From Poecilobothrus nobilitatus (lineage: Eukaryota > Arthropoda > Insecta > Diptera > Dolichopodidae), in assembly GCA_947095535.1 (NCBI GenBank), contig OX352772.1, positions 225,268,994 through 225,332,993 on the forward strand: a stretch of 64,000 nucleotides of DNA. The letters run 5' to 3'. Both the position numbers and the translations under genes were made by a program. Of the stretch, positions 9,820 to 20,569 are shown in pieces (position 1 is the first letter of the stretch; the number at the start of each line of letters is the position of its first letter). Under the pieces are notes generated by a model that did not search any database, was not told the DNA's origin, and saw only the letters and a program-made list of their open reading frames with translations.

Positions 9820-11565
9820 GGGAGACTAAGTTCGAATCTGGACAAAATCGGTCCATGGGTTCGGATTCTGTAAGCTTCCAAAATCAACAAAGATAGAACC
9901 TTTAAATTTTGTACAATGATGTTCCTTCCCGTTCGATTTATGTCTCTGAAATTTAAGAGGATTTGGTCGATGGGTCTGGATTTTGGAAGCTTCCGAACGA
10001 GCACCAGAGCAAATTAGATTATTTCCAAAACCAATAAATATATAACCTTCAAATTTGACAGAGTGGTGTTCTTTCATGTTTTATTTAAGTCTCTAAAATT
10101 TGAGAGGATTTGGTCCATGGGTTTGGATTTTGGAAGCTTCCGAACGAGCACCAGAGCAAATGAGATTATCTCCAAAACAAACTAAGATATAACCTTTAAA
10201 TTTGGCAGAGTGGTGTTCTTTCATGTTTAATTTAAGTCTCTGAAATTTGAGAGAATTTGGTCCATGGGTTCGATTTTTGGAACCTTCCGTACGAGCCCCA
10301 GAGCAAACGAAATTATCTCCAAAATCAACAAAAATTGAACCTTTAAATTTTGTACAATGATGTTCCTTCCCGTTCGATTTATGTCTCTGAAATTTGAGAG
10401 AATTTCGTCCATGGGTTCGGTTTTTGGAAGCTTCCGAACGAGCCCCAGAGCAAACGAAATTATCTCCAAAATCAACAAAAATAGAACCTTTAAATTTTGT
10501 ACAATGATGTTCCTTCCCGTTCGATTTATGTCTCTGAAATTTAAGAGGATTTGGTCCATGGGTTTGAATTTTGGAAGCTTCCGAACGAGCACCAGAGCAA
10601 ATGAGATTATCTCCAAAACCAACTAAGATATAACCTTTAAATTTGGCAGAGTGGTGTTCTTTCATGTTTTATTTAAGTCTCTGAAATTTGAGAGGATTTG
10701 GTTCATGGATTCTCATCTTGGAAGCTTCCGAACGAGCCCCAGAGAAAACGAGTATATCTCCACAACCAACAACGATAGAACCTTTATTTTTAGTACAAGA
10801 GTGTGCTGTTATATTTCCTTTTCTATAAAATTGAAAGTTGAAATTTTGAAAAAATTTGAACCATGGATTTGTATATTGGAAGCTTCCGAACGAGCCCCAG
10901 AGCAAACGAGATTATCTCCAAAACCAACAAAGATAGAACCTTTAAATTTTTTACAATGATGTTCCTTCTCGTTTGATTTATGTCTCTGAAATTTAAGAGG
11001 ATATGGTCCATGGGTTTGGATTTTGGAGGCTTCCGAACGAGCCCCAGAGCAAATGAGATTATCTCCAAAAACAACAAAGATCTAACCTTTAAATTCGGCA
11101 GAATGGTGTTCTTTTATGTTTGATTTAGTTCTCTGAAATTTGAGAGGTTTTGGTCCTTGGGTTCGGACTTTGGAAGCTTCCGAACGAGCCTCAGAGCAAA
11201 TGATATTATCTCCAAAAGCAACAAAGATATAACCTTTAAATTAGGCAGAATGGTGTTCCTTCATGTTTGATTTATGTTTCTGAAATTTGTGAGGATTTGG
11301 TCCATGGGTTCAAATCTTGGAAGCTTCCAGACGAGCCCCAGAGCAAACGAGTATATCTCCACAACCAACAAAGATAGAACTCTTATTTTTAGTACAAAGG
11401 TGTTCTGTTATGTTTCCTTTTCTGTAAAATTGGAAACTGACATTTGAAAGAATTTGAACCATGGGTTCGTATTTTGGAAACTTCCGGACGATCTTGTGCA
11501 ACGAGCATATCTCCAAAAGCAACAAAAGTAGAACCTTTAAATTTAGTACAATGGTGTTCTGACAT
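9820..11565 (-). repeat. ~147-bp satellite array, about 12 units
   Basis: A unit of about 147 bp recurs; landmarks GGAAGCTTCCGAACGAGC and CTTTAAATTT recur at that spacing from about 9,880 to 11,520. Units alternate between at least two subtypes. Four consecutive units (10,093-10,665) leave a 190-codon frame open on the minus strand, each repeat being 49 codons with landmarks KEHH, FGD and CSGAR. Since 147 is a multiple of three and a second overlapping frame is also open, the open frame is probably a by-product. Units near 10,770-10,880 and 11,360-11,470 carry a divergent GTAAAATTG-type segment. Confidence 0.85.
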
Positions 11566-11919
11566 GTTTTCTTTATGTTCCTGTTCAAGTTCAAGAAGTT
11601 CAAGCAGCTGCCAAAAAAACTTATGCATTTTTAATTTAATTCGATTTTATTCAGTGTAGGGTATTAATAAGTCGGTTGCATCGACTTACTGTTACATTTA
11701 CTTGTTTTAATTGTTTTATGTAGTATATTACAGATTTTTTCTTTCAAAATTACAGGAATTTCAAAAAATAACCTTAAATAATTGCATTGAACATTAAAAT
11801 GTTGCATTGATATATAAAGTACTTGCTGCAACGTTATTATCTGCTGTTCGCCACATAATTTTAGATATTCCCCAAATTATTGTTTTACATTAAGCTTAGC
11901 ATTTTTATTAAAGGTCACA
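11566..11919. other. AT-rich spacer between satellite and capsid gene
   Basis: No gene seen. The last unit of the satellite decays into this stretch, and the capsid gene truncates into it. Confidence 0.45.
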
Positions 11920-12639
11920 TCATAAGGGCACAGTAGGATTAATGGTTACATGTCTCATAAATAAAGTAGCTTCTAAAATTTTCAGTTGAGATTCGTCAGA
12001 ATCATCTGCAAAGAGGTAAAATTCTGGCCTTTCTAGTGTTAGGAGAATTCGAACATCAACATTGTTTATGAAAAGTATAGGTTGGTTAAACATATCTAGA
12101 TGTAGTTTACCCATAAGTTCTACTACATGGTTATTTTGGTATAATTTTTGACGTTCTTTTGAACCACTATTATTTGATTTTGCTATATTCGGCTTATCTA
12201 ACGTCCATCCAGTGCATTCTAAATGGGCTGTAGCGGCATCTGTACCGTAATTTAATAATGATTCAATGTAAGCTCTGTAATGGTAATTGCCATCTGATGG
12301 AGATATATTCTTTCCATTTAGTTGAACATTGCATTGTTTTATTAATGAGTGTAACTTATTATTCACTACACTTGGTTGTTGTATAGTTCCATCAGTTCTT
12401 TTTGTTTTTACCTTTATTCCATCGTGTTACATCTTTTTTTAAAATTTGTACTTTTATTTTAGATATGTAGAAGAGCAGTCTCTATATGTATCACCATGAC
12501 CTAATGAAACAAATTTTATGATTGATGGATTATCTAGAGAAGCGATGGGGTTATAGCAAACTTCTTCAGAACGCAATATACTTGACTGAACGGCTTGTAT
12601 TTTAAATATATCCAACTCAGATTTCATACACTCAATCAT
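11920..12639 (-). pseudogene. Maverick capsid protein (F54H12.2-like), N-terminal half
   Basis: Read on the minus strand from ATG at 12,639, the N-terminus MIECMKSELDIFKIQAVQSS runs to CYNPIASLDNP, VSLGHGDTYRDCSSTYL and a stop. After about 90 bp of broken frame it resumes with LIKQCNVQLNGKNISPS, NYHYRAYIESLLNYG, GKLHLDMFNQPILFINNVDV and ATLFMRHVTINP. This is the pattern of the F54H12.2-like family of Mavericks, taken to be the double jelly-roll major capsid protein. The ORF stops at 11,920 with roughly the C-terminal half missing. Its start lies a few bases after the stop of the upstream small basic gene, so the block was probably co-transcribed. Confidence 0.75.
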
Positions 12640-12647
12640 AATTATTC

Positions 12648-12957
12648 AAAAAAATATTTTCTTTTCCTTTTACTACTAACTTTGTGCCGCTTTGACGTAT
12701 AATAATTTAAATTGTTAATAAGATGTCTTTTTATAGGTTTTCTTCTTTTTCTTTTACCTTGTCCATACATTTCATTGAGTTTTCAAATTGCACCTCGCCT
12801 TACAATTTTCATTATTTCTTTACTTCGATCTTGTACAACTTCTTTTATATTTGCACCTGCTGCAATATCAGATAAAGCATTAATACCTGAGTTAATAACC
12901 TCTCTTTTTAATATATTTGCTCCAGACGTAAATTTGGTTTTAATATTTAAAAAGTTT
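12648..12957 (-). pseudogene. Maverick small basic structural protein
   Basis: The minus-strand frame runs from TSGANILKREVINSGINALS through AAGANIKEVVQDRSKEIMK to a basic tail (GQGKRKRRKPIKRH, SKRKRK), with one in-frame TGA after RRGAI. A short Ala/Gly/Ile-rich helical segment followed by a very basic C-terminus, between penton and major capsid genes, is typical of a conserved small Maverick protein (called PX-like in some surveys). Its precise role is not established; a DNA-binding or membrane-active minor virion protein is possible. It directly follows the penton stop and ends just before the capsid ATG. Confidence 0.55.
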
Positions 12958-13671
12958 TTTTAAAATGCAATACCACTTTTGTTGGAATACTACTAGTAAA
13001 GAAATTCATTGGACTACCATACTTATCACATAATAAAATAGAAATATTGTCAAAACTTTTCTTTTTAAAAGGGACATATTGAATATTTTTAAATTTTATT
13101 GATTTTCTTCTATATTTTTAATCGTTATTGCTCTTAAGCATCTTATAATATTATCTCCAACGATATGTGGTTCAATAATATCAGTATATACAAATATAAT
13201 ATCAGACTTAATAGTTGTTATCAAGTATAATGTTTCTAATTATGATTTATATAGTTCAACAATTCTAGTTTTATGTTATTTAAAGTCTGGGAATTTGACA
13301 ATCCACCACGTTAGTTTACTTACTTTTGGTAAAACAAATGATTTCCAATGACAATTAATTTGTTCAGATCTGTATGGAATGTATGAAATTTTATGTACAA
13401 ATGTACGAATATACGAATGTACAAATTCTTTTTTCCGGGTTTTCCGTTGTACCAATGTATGAATGTATGTTGTACCAATACTATTATATTTCACCTCCGT
13501 ACCTCCGATATAAATTGTAATTCTTTTTTCCGCGTTTTTTCCATATGCATTTGGAATAAAATCATTTATATATATTTCAAAAATACCAACTTTCCATTTG
13601 TTTGCAAAAGCTGATAATGTATTTTCTGGATAATAATTCAAAAATGAATCGCTGAGTAATGTAAAATTCAT
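12958..13671 (-). pseudogene. Maverick penton-like minor capsid protein, copy 1
   Basis: The start codon at 13,671 opens MNFTLLSDSFLNYYPENTLS, then WKVGIFEIYINDFIP, and the frame stops at 13,276. Downstream, in shifted frames, SDIIFVYTDIIEPHIVGDN and IIRCLRAITIKN are readable, then FDNISILLCDKYGSPMNFF and PTKVVLHFKK, ending near 12,958. The N-terminal peptide, the YTDIIEP.VGD block and the terminal TKVVLHF are features of the penton (single jelly-roll minor capsid) protein of Mavericks and adintoviruses. At least three breaks make it a pseudogene. ATG is four bases after the stop of the upstream gene. Confidence 0.72.
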
Positions 13672-13674
13672 CGT

Positions 13675-13905
13675 TTATTTGAATGCAGTCCATGAGCTGG
13701 TTGACTTATTCTTACGAATGGGAAAATTAAGTTCGGTTTGAGTACTACCCATAATAGCTGATCGTAAAACACTTTTTGATGTATTGCTTACCTCTTTGCT
13801 ATTTATAGTTTTTTCTTTGTTCCTTGGTGAGCTTGAGCTGTCTAAAGGAACTGTTATTATGTCTCCTGCATCAGATTCAAAAACTTGTAACGGTAACACT
13901 AACAC
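13675..13905 (-). pseudogene. Gene upstream of penton, copy 1, 3' fragment
   Basis: A minus-strand frame including VFESDAGDIITVPLDSSSSP and ending STSSWTAFK at a TAA four bases before the penton ATG. It matches the 3' part of the gene at 14,795-15,205 almost perfectly. Its 5' part was replaced at about 13,893 by sequence derived from the LINE 5' end. Function not recognised; the longer copy shows an acidic and lysine-rich protein. Confidence 0.55.
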
Positions 13906-14397
13906 TCAAAGGCGGTAACACTAAAGTTATCATTATGGCCGCTGACTTCGTATTTCACATAGGGCTAAGATTGCTGGTTTAATTGAACAAAAATGACAAT
14001 CGACAGCAAGAAAATTCGTTTGCAACCCGCGAATGTTACAGAAATTGACATTAAAATTGGTAACTTTGTTAGAAGAATTAATATACCAACAATTAATATA
14101 AACAAAATTTAAATCAAGATTAAAATATAATCAGAGTTCAAATTGTAATTAAATTCAAAATTACACTTAAAGTCAACCCTAAAATTAACCAAGATCAAAA
14201 TCTGAATTAAAATTAAGTTAAAATATCTAAAAAATTAAGGTTAAAGTCAAAATTAAAATTGAATTAAAATTAAAATGAAAAGTAAAATTGTACGATTTAA
14301 ATACCCGAAGCTTGACAACACTATAAAGTAAAAACAAAAAAATATATTATTAATATTAATATCAATATTAATAACAATAATTATAATTATAGTTTTA
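13906..14397. repeat. Second copy of the LINE 5' junction segment
   Basis: Nearly identical to 18,080-18,563: first about 50 bp of LINE 5' sequence (GCGGTAACACTAAAGTTATC), then the small plus-strand ORF starting at 13,993, then the A-rich low-complexity stretch. It lies between the two penton copies, marking a tandem duplication with a deletion between gene and LINE. Confidence 0.85.
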
Positions 14398-14398
14398 G

Positions 14399-14791
14399 TT
14401 ATTTAAAGTCTGGAAATTTGACAATCCACCACGTTAGTTTACTTAGTTTTGGTAAAACAAATGATTTCCAATGACAATTAATTTGTTCAGATCTGTATGG
14501 AATGTATGAAATTTTATGTACAAATGTACGAATATACGAATGTACAAATTCTTTTCGGGTTTTCCGTTGTACCAATGTATGAATGTATGTTGTACCAATA
14601 CTATTATATTTCACCTCCGTACCTCCGATATAAATTGTAATTCTTTTTTCCGCGTTTTCTCCATATGCATTTGGAATAAAATCATTTATATATATTTCAA
14701 AAATACCAACTTTCCATTTGTTTGCAAAAGCTGATAATGTATTTTCTGGATAATAATTCAAAAATGAATCGCTGAGTAATGTAAAATTCAT
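14399..14791 (-). pseudogene. Maverick penton-like protein, copy 2 (5' part)
   Basis: Near-perfect duplicate of 13,276-13,671, with a 3-nt deletion in the TTTTTTCC tract and a few substitutions. It keeps the N-terminal MNFTLLSDSFLNYY and the WKVGIFEIY motif, and ends with the same PDFK stop. The C-terminal YTDIIEP part is absent; instead the AT-rich segment of the preceding entry follows. It is therefore a truncated duplicate. Confidence 0.8.
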
Positions 14792-14794
14792 CGT

Positions 14795-15205
14795 TTATTT
14801 GAATGCAGTCCATGAGCTGGTTGACTTATTCTTACGAATGGGAAAATTAAGTTCGGTTTGAGTACTACCTATAATAGCTGATCGTAAAACACTTTTTGAT
14901 GTATTGCTTACCTCTTTGCTATTTATAGTTTTTTCATTGTTCCTTGGTGAGCTTGAGCTGTCTAAAGGAACTGTTATTATGTCTCCTGCATCAGATTCAA
15001 AAACTTGTACATTTTTATTTCTAATAGATTTTCTTTTTCTGAGACCTTCTCCAGCTGAAGCAGCTGACAATGTTTTTGTAAAAATTTCTTCTTCCATTTC
15101 ATCATCGAATACTTCGTCTGCTTCATTTTCGTACACTTCTTCTTCGGGAACAACTTGTATTGCAGCATCTTTTTTTTTTTCGAGGGTTGGTGGAAAATTA
15201 GAAGG
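14795..15205 (-). pseudogene. Maverick gene of unknown function upstream of penton
   Basis: On the minus strand the frame reads KKKDAAIQVVPEEEVYENEA, then DDEMEEEIF, GLRKRKSIRNKN, the VFESDAGDIITVPLDSSSSP block and a C-terminus NFPIRKNKSTSSWTAFK, stopping four bases before the penton copy 2 ATG. An acidic N-terminal half precedes a basic, serine-rich half. No transmembrane or enzymatic motif is visible. The position, directly upstream of a penton gene with minimal spacing, suggests a virion-associated protein. The 5' end is lost in a frameshifted poly-A tract and beside the LINE insertion near 15,290. Confidence 0.5.
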
Positions 15206-15289
15206 TCACCAAGAGGAACTGCACGTGGTTCCTCAGAATAGTGTTGGACTTTAACCAACCAAAAGCACCTCCCTTTTAAAACCAAACTT

Positions 15290-18130
15290 TAGGATGGAAC
15301 CCTTAATACAAATGTACACCTTGGTTTTGGGGATGTGGGAAGGATGGTTGGGAAATTGGAATTGGGAAATTTGGGATTATGGGGAATAGGTAGGAAAATT
15401 TGGAGGGACATTTTAAAGAAAGATGTTAATGTTCTTCTTAAACTTAAGTAAATCGTACACATATGAATTACCAACTTTAGGGAACACATGTGATGGTATA
15501 TGGTTCCACAAACGGGACGTGCGCATAACAAACGAATTTCCATAAGCCGTATTTCGCCATCTTGATAACTCTACATTATAGAGATGAGCTTCTGTTACAC
15601 TCGTTGTTTCGCGTTTGAAAAGTTTGAGTGGAGGCATTAACTCTTTTATTTCTTTGGAACAGACGTTAATCCCTACGAGATATCTATAAAACAAGGTTAG
15701 TCACATAATTGTACAGCAATGGCCGAGTGGAGTGAGCATTGAAGTTACACTGGGGTCGTTGATAAGACGAATAGCTTTGTTTTGCACATTATCTAGATAA
15801 CCTAGCGCTATTTGAGGGCCTGCAGCCCAAATGTGTGCATTATACTCCATTTTCTGCCTAATGTACGTTTTATAGATATTAAGATCAGATGCAGAAAAGG
15901 TTTTGCAGCGGTTCAAAAATCCCATACATTTAGCTGCATCTTTAGCTATACCAAAACTATGATTTGACCAAGTCAATTTTTGGTTTAGCTCGATACTCAG
16001 CATGTTTAAATCTGTTGAATGATGCAAAACTTCTCCCTGAAATAGTAGGTTAGGAATAGTGGTGCCAATTTTTCGCGAGATCAGGCAGCATTGAGTTTTT
16101 TGGTGTTGAAATCAACTCTGTTAACTTCACCCCATTTTTGGATTTTTGCTAAATCATTATTTAGCTCACTAATAGTGAAATTTTTTGCTGTTATACTAAT
16201 TTGGCGATTAATGTTACAGCGGCTATGAAACTCATAGGAAGCTACAAGGGTGCTGTCGTCTGCGAAGCTATGAATAGGATTGGAGGTTAATGAAAGTAGG
16301 TCATTGATAAATATTAAGAAGAGAGTGGGTGATAAAAGTGATCCTTGAGGGACACCCAACATTTATTTTGAATTTGTCAGATAAATATCCATCGATCAGT
16401 ACACGAATCGCACGATTCGAAAGGAAATCTTCAACCCATTTTAAAAAAGCCCTACCTAGACCTAATGCTTTGCATTTTGCCAATAGAGCATCGTGCCAAA
16501 CTCGGTCGAAAGCCTTAGAAATATCAAGAGCCACAACATCGGACTCACCAGAATGTTGGGAGATGCTTAGCTTCTCACAAAGGTAAGTCATGAGATCACT
16601 GGTTGAACGACGGGCTCTGAACCCGTATTGTCTGTCATGAAGCAAACCTTTGTGATCCAGGTATTTCCCAAACTTTTGATTCACAATTTTTTTCATTACT
16701 TTGGAAAGAACCGAAGTTATAGCAATAGGGCGGTAGTTAGAGGGAGCGTTTTTGATACCATTTTTGGGAATTGGGAAAACATGTGCAACCTTCCATTGGG
16801 TAGGATAAATACCCGAAGTGAAGAAAAGGTAGAAAATGTTGCGCCGAGGTTTTGAAATACTGAAGCAGGTATTTTTGAGCACCATGGTAGTTATAACCAT
16901 CTGGACCGGCTGACTTATTTGTATCAAGATTTTTCAAAATTTTCATCACCACCCGCGTTCTAAAGTAAATTTTACCGAAGGAGCAGCCAATTTCTGGAAC
17001 GGAGGGTGGCATCTGAGCTGACTGAGGCAGTGTCGAATTGGAAGCGAACTGCTTGCCAAATAAGTTCGCCTTCTTTTTAGAATCTGATACGGTTCTGCCA
17101 CCTCTGTTATCAACAAGTGGTGGAAGAGAAGACCTTCTAACGTCTTCTTTTAGACTTTTGGCAAATGTCCAAAAAGATTTATTATTCTTTGGCATGTGTA
17201 TTATTTTACGCTTCAACTTTTGGTTGAACAAGTATTTTTGCTTGTTGATGACTCTCTTGCATCTGTTTCTAACCTCTATATAGTTGGCCCTGTGAGCCTC
17301 CGACCTGTTGATTTAGAACCTTTTAAACGGTTTTAAACTGTTGATTTAGAATCTCCTCTTTTCTAGAAATGGCTTCCTTGCAAATGCGATTAAACCAAGA
17401 TTTGGGCCTCCTTTTGACGGTTTTCATGAAATGAGGAATGAATAACCTCATTCTAAATAAAATAGTTTCACTAATCACATTTGCAGCAAAGTTGACATTT
17501 CTATTACGGAAGCAGAATGACATCAAAGGTTCTAAAAAAAATTGTTAAGGCCCTCCTAATTAGCATGGCTGTAACGCCAAATTAATTTTTTGGGAGGGGA
17601 CCTCTGGTCTGAGATTGGGCTTATCCGGAAACTTGTGTTAACCAAACAATGGTCGGAATTATCCAGGAGGCAACCAACTGAAACCACATATTTTTCAGGG
17701 TGTGTGATGAGAAACAGATCCAAGAGGTGACCTTCTTGATCAGCACGCTCCGGGACCCTAGTGGTTACTAGAGAAATGAAGCCAGTCCCCGTTATGAATG
17801 TTGAAATCTCCCGCCAGAACAATTTCAGTTTCTGAAAATGAGTGCAAAATTTCATTGATCTGGTTCGATAGATTTTCGATTTCAATAGCAGTTTCTTGAG
17901 TTTATTTGAGTTGGGTGATCTGTATAGGAAACAGAAATGTATGACTTACTTTTCAACGAGAATTTTGACCCAAATATAGTGAAAGGTTGGGCTAGAACAT
18001 TCATAATTGTGATGAAAGCGATGTCATTTTTTATATAGATTGCGATACCTCTTTTGGGTACGAAGTGTGAAATAAGTAAATAGGCGGTAACACTAAAGTT
18101 ATCATTATGGCCGCTGACTTCGTATTTCAT
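15290..18130 (-). mobile_element. LINE copy A (longest) inserted in the Maverick
   Basis: Minus-strand non-LTR retrotransposon covering the endonuclease C-terminal part, RT, C-terminal domain and a G/T-rich 3' segment (15,290-15,412). The endonuclease has HFVPKRGIAIYIKNDIAF near 18,050 and EGHLLDLFLITHPEKY with DNSDHCLVNTSF near 17,650-17,740, an L2/CR1/Daphne-like style. The 5' end is truncated near 18,130. Copies B-F in the array are 3'-trimmed and identical in key lesions, so they arose by DNA duplication rather than by new retrotransposition. The fragment at 63,431 belongs to a similar group. Confidence 0.85.
15413..17526 (-). pseudogene. LINE reverse transcriptase ORF2, copy A
   Basis: Pieces in order on the minus strand: linker with KTVKRRPKSWFNRICKEAIS (about 17,400); KNNKSFWTFAKSLKEDVRRS; NLDTNKSAGPDGYNY; RPIAITSVLSKVM; QYGFRARRSTSDLMTYL; the motif A region VALDISKAFDRVWHDALLAK; then, after a frameshift near 16,360, LGVPQGSLLSPTLFLIFIND and SFADDSTLVASY with the catalytic ADD; then ELNQKLTWSNHSFGIAKDAA and a C-terminal domain ending GNSYVYDLLKFKKNINIFL at 15,413. 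The frameshift just before GVPQGS is present in all six copies. It once made LINE cDNA. Confidence 0.88.
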
Positions 18131-18164
18131 ATAGGGCTAAGATTACTGGTTTAATTGAACAAAA

Positions 18165-18284
18165 ATGACAATCGACAGCAAGAAAATTCGTTTGCAACCC
18201 GCGAATGTTACAGAAATTGATATTAAAATTGGTAACTTTGTTAGAAGAATTAATATACCAACAATTAATATAAACAAAATTTAA
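18165..18284 (+). CDS. 39-codon ORF just past the LINE 5' end
   Basis: ATG opens MTIDSKKIRLQPANVTEIDI and closes RINIPTININKI before TAA. The same ORF occurs at 13,993-14,112 and 42,622-42,741, and a 5'-truncated copy lies near 25,067. It could be a fragment of a Maverick gene cut by the LINE. I do not recognise it, and the conservation follows from the duplication and is not itself evidence of function. Confidence 0.3.
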   Translation: MTIDSKKIRLQPANVTEIDIKIGNFVRRINIPTININKI

Positions 18285-18959
18285 ATCAAGATTAAAATAT
18301 AATCAGAGTTCAAATTGTAATTAAATTCAAAATTACACTTAAAGTCAACCCTAAAATTAACCAAGATCAAAATCTGAATTAAAATTAAGTTAAAATATCT
18401 AAAAAATTAAGGTTAAAGTCAAAATTAAAATTGAATTAAAATTAAAATGAAAAGTAAAATTGTACGATTTAAATACCCGAAGCTTGACAACACTATAAAG
18501 TAAAAACAAAAAAATATATTATTAATATTAATATCAATATTAATAACAATAATTATAATTATATTTTGCTTTGAGCGAGCAAATGATTCATAACAACATT
18601 CAACAGTTTTTAACATACACTTTTAAGTGACCTTATTGAACGCAGCTACAACCAAAAACCCACTAAAAGCCAAATTTACCACCAGAAATAAATAAATTAA
18701 ATTACGTAATTAATAAGGAAGAATACTTATCTTGCCGCCATTGGAGTGTAGCCATAATTAGGAAGAAATTAAAAATCAAAATTTTATTTTATCACAACTA
18801 TCGAAATAAAATTAAAAGAAAAATGTGCACTTGTTAAATTTAATATTTAAAAAAAAAAAAAATTTATTTTTTCCTTAATTAAAAAACAAGAAGTGTTGTC
18901 ACTTCAAAGGTCAAGCAAAAATAAAAATAAAAAACCGTATGTTTATTTGAGCTTCTGCA
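18285..18959. other. A-rich low-complexity stretch
   Basis: 18,290-18,560 is built from degenerate AAATTAAAATC-type repeats ending in an ATT/AAT-rich patch. 18,620-18,940 is AT-rich with a poly-A run near 18,850. No gene. Duplicated at 25,163-25,837 and 42,742-43,410. Confidence 0.55.
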
Positions 18960-19142
18960 TCAATACACAGAGGTTTTGCACGAGCTTGAGTACCTTTTGT
19001 TTCTGTAATTTAATTGCTCTTTATTCCGAGAAAGAACTCTAAATTTATTTCTTATTTTAAATAGATTTTGACGATATATATACCATTTTTGAGTGTTTGT
19101 CAGTTGTTTATTTAACAGTATGTTTTTCATGTTTTTATCCAA
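18960..19142 (-). CDS. Small Maverick protein, array unit 1
   Basis: A 60-codon minus-strand ORF beginning MDKNMKNILLNKQLTNTQKW and continuing YIYRQNLFKIRNKF. The opening (a short MD.NMK.IL...L....KW..Y.Q.L pattern) resembles a small conserved protein found in invertebrate Mavericks, known to me only by pattern. Charged and probably helical, without transmembrane segments. It follows another decayed minus-strand gene at 19,210-19,650. Identical copies lie at 25,838 and 43,411. Confidence 0.5.
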   Translation of the reverse strand: MDKNMKNILLNKQLTNTQKWYIYRQNLFKIRNKFRVLSRNKEQLNYRNKRYSSSCKTSVY

Positions 19143-19209
19143 CTCATAGAGTTCAACATCTGCATTTTTTAAATTAAATCTCGCGTTGCAATATAATAAT
19201 TTTGTTAAA

Positions 19210-19650
19210 TGTTGTATTACTTATTCATTTTATAAAATTTCCGATTATACCTGACAGTACTTCACCAAGAAGCGTAGTAAAAATCCACCACGTTGAATAA
19301 TGATTTTCTTTTGCTACTTATAGATTTTTGACGATAAACGAGGGATCTTAATTCCTTTTATACGGGTTGTTGATTTTTTACTTAGATTACAATTACTTTT
19401 TAAAATATTTAAAGCAATTTCACAAAATGTTTTGATTACTTCAGAGTCACAGTTTTTATAATTACTTTCTGAAATTTTCGTTTAGAGCTTTTTAATAGGT
19501 GCAATATATGACGATTGGCCTTCAACCGTTTCATATTCTTTCCCAAATAGCTCTAATTGATTTCTTGCACAAAAACACAAATTTTTTCCAAATATATCAC
19601 TTCTTATTTGAAATAAATCATTAACGTCTTGAGTAAGATCTATTAATATA
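19210..19650 (-). pseudogene. Decayed Maverick gene, array unit 1
   Basis: On the minus strand a coding-like frame reads LTQDVNDLFQIRSDIFGKN, LCFCARNQLELFGKEYETVE and GQSSYIAPIKKL, then a stop. It resumes KTFCEIALNILKSNCNL, TRIKGIKIPRLSSKIYK, stop, IIIQRGGFLLRFLVKY. A C-terminal glycine-containing hydrophobic patch after a basic stretch is reminiscent of other small Maverick virion proteins. I cannot name it. Copies at 26,088-26,528 and 43,661-44,101 carry the same stops. Confidence 0.4.
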
Positions 19651-20569
19651 TACTAAATATGTGCATAAAAGCATTTGAAATCGCTTTCAAAACATGCACA
19701 TTTAAACAAATGTTGTGTATACTCGTTTTGAAGTTTTCAAATTGAGTAAATATGAGAGAAAATTTTGACTACTCAATTTGTTCAAGAGAAATAAAATCAA
19801 AACATAGAACATAGTGTACTCATTAGCAAACTGTACTCAACACAAAACCATTTGATTCCTTTGATTTATACAGTGAATACCCTGAATATTTTTTATTATG
19901 CATATGGGGAGTAATGGGTAACGTGATAATAATAATATATGATATATATATATATTATACTAGGGAATTAAAATAATACTTTACATATACTTTACTTTAC
20001 ATATGTACATTCCATATATATTAAATTCCTTACAAGTAATTAATAGAAGATAAATAAGAAAAAAGTAAAAATTAAAAAGAATAATTGGAGATATTTAGAG
20101 ATAAAAATTGTTTTCTATTTTATTTTTGGTTTTGTTGTTTTCAAAGATATTTGGTAAAACCATTATTGGTGATGAGCATAATTTATTATAATAAAGTATT
20201 TTATTGCTTATATATTTATTTAGTTTTAAAAGTTGAATTAAATTATTTTAATAGAATATATACATTTACAACATATACAACAGCATTTAATAAAAATAAG
20301 AATATGTACCTTTTATTTTTGAAAATTATACTCCTTTCCCTTAAGTCTTTAAAAATTTTACCTGTTCTGTAAAGAGTTCACCGCAAAGAAAAATTATTCG
20401 GCCCACCTTTGCAAATAAGTAAACTATTGTTTTTGAATATTTTGTACCTGATCTATTTTAAATAACTAAATTTAAGTACATGTTTCCTGATCCTTTAAAA
20501 TTAAGTCTATTTATTCCTGATCTTTTAAATTTAAGTCTATTTATGTGTACCTGATCTTTTTAAAATAAT
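19651..20569. other. AT-rich spacer, array unit 1
   Basis: Contains scattered ACTCA/TGAGTA motifs at 19,720-19,850, an AT dinucleotide run near 19,940 and repeated CCTGATCTTTTAAA-type motifs at 20,450-20,560. No gene seen. It differs from units 2 and 5 by lacking about 53 bp near 20,330 (present at 27,205-27,257 and in unit 5). Confidence 0.5.

Noticed and set aside
10093..10665. 190-codon minus-strand frame as a real protein gene
   Set aside because: It consists of four satellite units of 147 bp; a second overlapping frame is open too, and neighbouring units outside it carry stops. Treated as satellite.
9820..11565. CRISPR array
   Set aside because: Units are contiguous ~147-bp tandem repeats without unique spacers, in a eukaryotic transposon.
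16329..16586. Plus-strand open frame of 85 codons, repeated in each LINE copy
   Set aside because: It lies antisense to reverse transcriptase coding and recurs only because the LINE is duplicated. A shadow frame.
18425..18616. Minus-strand 63-codon frame with poly-Ile
   Set aside because: Translation of ATT/AAT low-complexity sequence.
20085..20372. Plus-strand frame rich in Phe/Tyr/Leu (95 codons)
   Set aside because: Composition is what AT-rich DNA gives by chance; the 3' end differs between units by the 53-bp indel and no motif is visible.
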